Origin: Myxococcales bacterium
GTDB lineage: Bacteria; Myxococcota_A; UBA9160; UBA4427
DNA: 34,776 nt
Direction: 5' to 3'
Assembly (NCBI GenBank): GCA_014240165.1
Contig: JAAZXM010000041.1
Span: forward strand, 1 to 34,776
A model generated the notes under the pieces. It was given only the letters and a program-made list of their open reading frames with translations. It was not told the DNA's origin and did no database searches. Each line of letters begins with the position of its first letter. Positions within the stretch are counted from its first letter, which is position 1. Positions 33,334 through 34,776 of this stretch are shown one piece after another. The position numbers and the translations under genes are program-made.

Positions 33334-34642
33334 GATCAGGCGCCCCGAGCGAGTCTGCTTCGTCGCCTACCGGGGCAACATGACATGCGGCGGCCAGGGC
33401 ATCTACCTCTACTTCCTTGCTCGGGAACTGACCCGGCTCGGCATCGAGGTAGACGTGGTGGTGGGCCCGCCCTACCCCGACCCCATGCCCTTCGCCCGGC
33501 GCGTCCAAACCCTCCCCAACCGCGAACACTGGGCGCGCTGGTTCACCCGGGACTACCCGGGCATGCTGCCCGAGGGTGGCGCGGCCGCTGCCCTCAACCC
33601 CCTCAACCTCTACGAACTCGGGGCCAGCCGCATGGGCTTCCTCCCCGAACCCATGGCCTTCAGCCTGCGCGCATTTCGCGCGCTCGCCGCTCGAATCCGC
33701 CAGGGCGAGCGTTGGGACCTGGTCCATGACGTCCAATGCCTGGGCTACGGGATCCTGGGGATTCAGGCCCTGGGGCTTCCCGTCGTCACCACCATTCACC
33801 ACCCCCTGACCGTGGATCGCCGGGCCTCGCTTATCCGGGACGAGAGTTTCCGCGATCGCATCGGATCCATGGCGTTCTACCCGGTGGGCATGCAGGCCTG
33901 GGTGGCACGAAAGGTCGATCGCGTCTTCACCTCCTCGGAGGAAAGCGCGCGCACCATCGCCGCCGACTTTCGCGTCTCGCCCGATCGCATTCGCAACGTG
34001 CTCAACGGACTCGACACCGATTTCTTTTGCCCGGACCCGGCGATCAAGAAAAATGCCACCGAACTGCTCTGCGTGGGACGCGCGAGTGATCCCAACAAGG
34101 GCATCCGCAACCTGATTCGCGCCCTGGCGAAGCTTCCGGAGACCTTCACCCTGACCCTGGTGGACAACGCTCAGCCGGGCAATGACGTCTTCAAATGGGC
34201 CCGCGAAGCCGGGGTCGGCGAAAGGCTCAACGTCACCGGGCGCGTCGAGGCCGACGTCCTGGCCAACCTCTACCGCCGGGCAGCGCTCACCCTGGTGCCC
34301 TCACGGTACGAGGGCTTCGGCTTGCCCGCGGTGGAATCCATGGCCTGCGGCACCCCGGTGGTGGCGTGCCGCGCGGGCGCCCTCCCCGAGGTGATGGCGC
34401 TCTGCGAGGGCGGAGTTCTGGTGGAAAAGGATTCACCCGAGGCCCTCGCCGACGGCGTGCGCCGCTTGACGGTCCCGGGAGCGGACCTGCGCGGCATGGG
34501 CGACCACGCGCGCAAACGCGTAGAGAACCACCTGTCCTGGCGGTCGGTGGCGGCGGTCACCGCCGATGGCTACGCGGAAGTGCTCGCGGAGCGACGCGGC
34601 CGACCCACCAGGACGATAACGTCGGCCAGCCCCGGCCACTGA
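33326..34642 (+). CDS. GT4-family glycosyltransferase (second of a paralogous pair)
   Basis: This 438-residue GT-B enzyme begins at GTG 33326, overlapping the methyltransferase stop by eight bases. It opens with VCFVAYRGNMTCGGQGIYLY, followed by IHHPLTVDRRASL, LNGLDTDFF, LLCVGRASDPNKGIRNL and the EX7E motif (YEGFGLPAVESM). It is clearly homologous to the first enzyme but well diverged. A 55-base stretch in its coding region (34132-34186) recurs at the very end of the window. Confidence 0.9.
   Translation: MPEIRRPERVCFVAYRGNMTCGGQGIYLYFLARELTRLGIEVDVVVGPPYPDPMPFARRVQTLPNREHWARWFTRDYPGMLPEGGAAAALNPLNLYELGASRMGFLPEPMAFSLRAFRALAARIRQGERWDLVHDVQCLGYGILGIQALGLPVVTTIHHPLTVDRRASLIRDESFRDRIGSMAFYPVGMQAWVARKVDRVFTSSEESARTIAADFRVSPDRIRNVLNGLDTDFFCPDPAIKKNATELLCVGRASDPNKGIRNLIRALAKLPETFTLTLVDNAQPGNDVFKWAREAGVGERLNVTGRVEADVLANLYRRAALTLVPSRYEGFGLPAVESMACGTPVVACRAGALPEVMALCEGGVLVEKDSPEALADGVRRLTVPGADLRGMGDHARKRVENHLSWRSVAAVTADGYAEVLAERRGRPTRTITSASPGH
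34132..34186 (+). repeat. 55-bp direct repeat, internal copy
   Basis: These 55 bases inside the second glycosyltransferase gene are identical to 34722-34776. The base before each copy differs (A at 34131, G at 34721), so the match is exactly 55 long. The copies are 590 bp apart. Confidence 0.95.
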
Positions 34643-34721
34643 CGCGCCCCCCTGTCCATCGCCCGCACGGCAAGATCCGCCACGGGCCGCGGAAGGCGGG
34701 CCATGAAGACGGACCATCCCG
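34570..34721 (-). CDS. Possible C-terminal end of another gene (methyltransferase-like tail)
   Basis: A minus-strand frame ends with TAG at 34570-34572 and reads back through GWSVFMARLPRPVADLAVRA and QWPGLADVIVLVGRP. The pattern of a Gly-Trp turn, Arg/Pro-rich helix and closing ADVIVLVG strand resembles the end of SAM methyltransferases. It overlaps the glycosyltransferase by 73 bp, convergently. Its upstream part is lost in the terminal repeat. Only about 50 residues are visible, so this is tentative. Confidence 0.3.
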
Positions 34722-34776
34722 GCTTCCGGAGACCTTCACCCTGACCCTGGTGGACAACGCTCAGCCGGGCAATGAC
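34722..34776 (+). repeat. 55-bp direct repeat, terminal copy (probable contig-end overlap)
   Basis: The last 55 bases copy 34132-34186 exactly. The length equals a common de Bruijn k-mer size, and the copy stops exactly at the window end. It is most simply an assembly-graph overlap, not a gene or a mobile element. Confidence 0.8.

Noticed and set aside
34132-34776. Insertion sequence or attachment-site repeat
   Set aside because: There is no transposase or integrase, no inverted ends and no target duplication; the exact 55-base match at the edge is better explained by assembly.

Overview
The window reads as one end of a GC-rich chromosomal contig from a Gram-negative, deltaproteobacterium-like organism. 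The evidence is a type IVa pilus locus in the order pilB-T-C-S-R then pilM-N-O-P-Q, which recalls Myxococcota, an outer-membrane secretin (PilQ), HflK/HflC, and a peptidoglycan-recycling route of the AmgK/MurU kind. Exact taxonomy cannot be fixed from the sequence. I see no tRNA, rRNA, CRISPR array, transposase or phage gene. Start codons are often GTG or TTG.

Region 1 (1-13429) is pilus biogenesis. On the minus strand, pilM-N-O-P-Q are tightly coupled and led by a small XRE-type regulator; pilQ is cut by the window edge. A plus-strand gene encodes a degenerate NtrC-family regulator: no phospho-acceptor Asp, altered Walker A and B motifs, no GAFTGA loop. It sits between the two pilus blocks, where pilA is often found, and pilA is absent from this window. 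Then pilR, pilS, pilC, pilT and pilB run on the minus strand. A good sigma-54 -24/-12 promoter lies upstream of pilB. A weaker sigma-54-like site inside a perfect inverted repeat lies upstream of the XRE-pilM operon.

Region 2 (13430-22316) is housekeeping and membrane quality control, all minus strand: a flippase-like integral membrane protein overlapping ribF; an operon coaBC - nfeD - slipin - hflK - hflC, with three SPFH-domain proteins in a row; then coaD and rsmD.

Region 3 (22317-30815) is cell-wall turnover: a second small XRE regulator, a hairpin-rich 333-bp gap, a lytic transglycosylase, a PBP4-type D,D-carboxypeptidase (DacB), an SpmA-SpmB fusion protein, an AmgK-like sugar kinase, a MurU-like nucleotidyltransferase, a metallo-beta-lactamase-fold hydrolase, and anhydro-MurNAc kinase (AnmK). 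Together these could release, trim and recycle muropeptide sugars.

Region 4 (30816-34776) is a glycan-type operon: a leader with nested inverted repeats, a small two-helix membrane protein, and two paralogous GT4 glycosyltransferases flanking a SAM methyltransferase, with overlapping starts and stops. The last 55 bases exactly repeat 34132-34186, inside the last glycosyltransferase. That looks like an assembly-graph overlap at a contig end, so the final bases should not be trusted.
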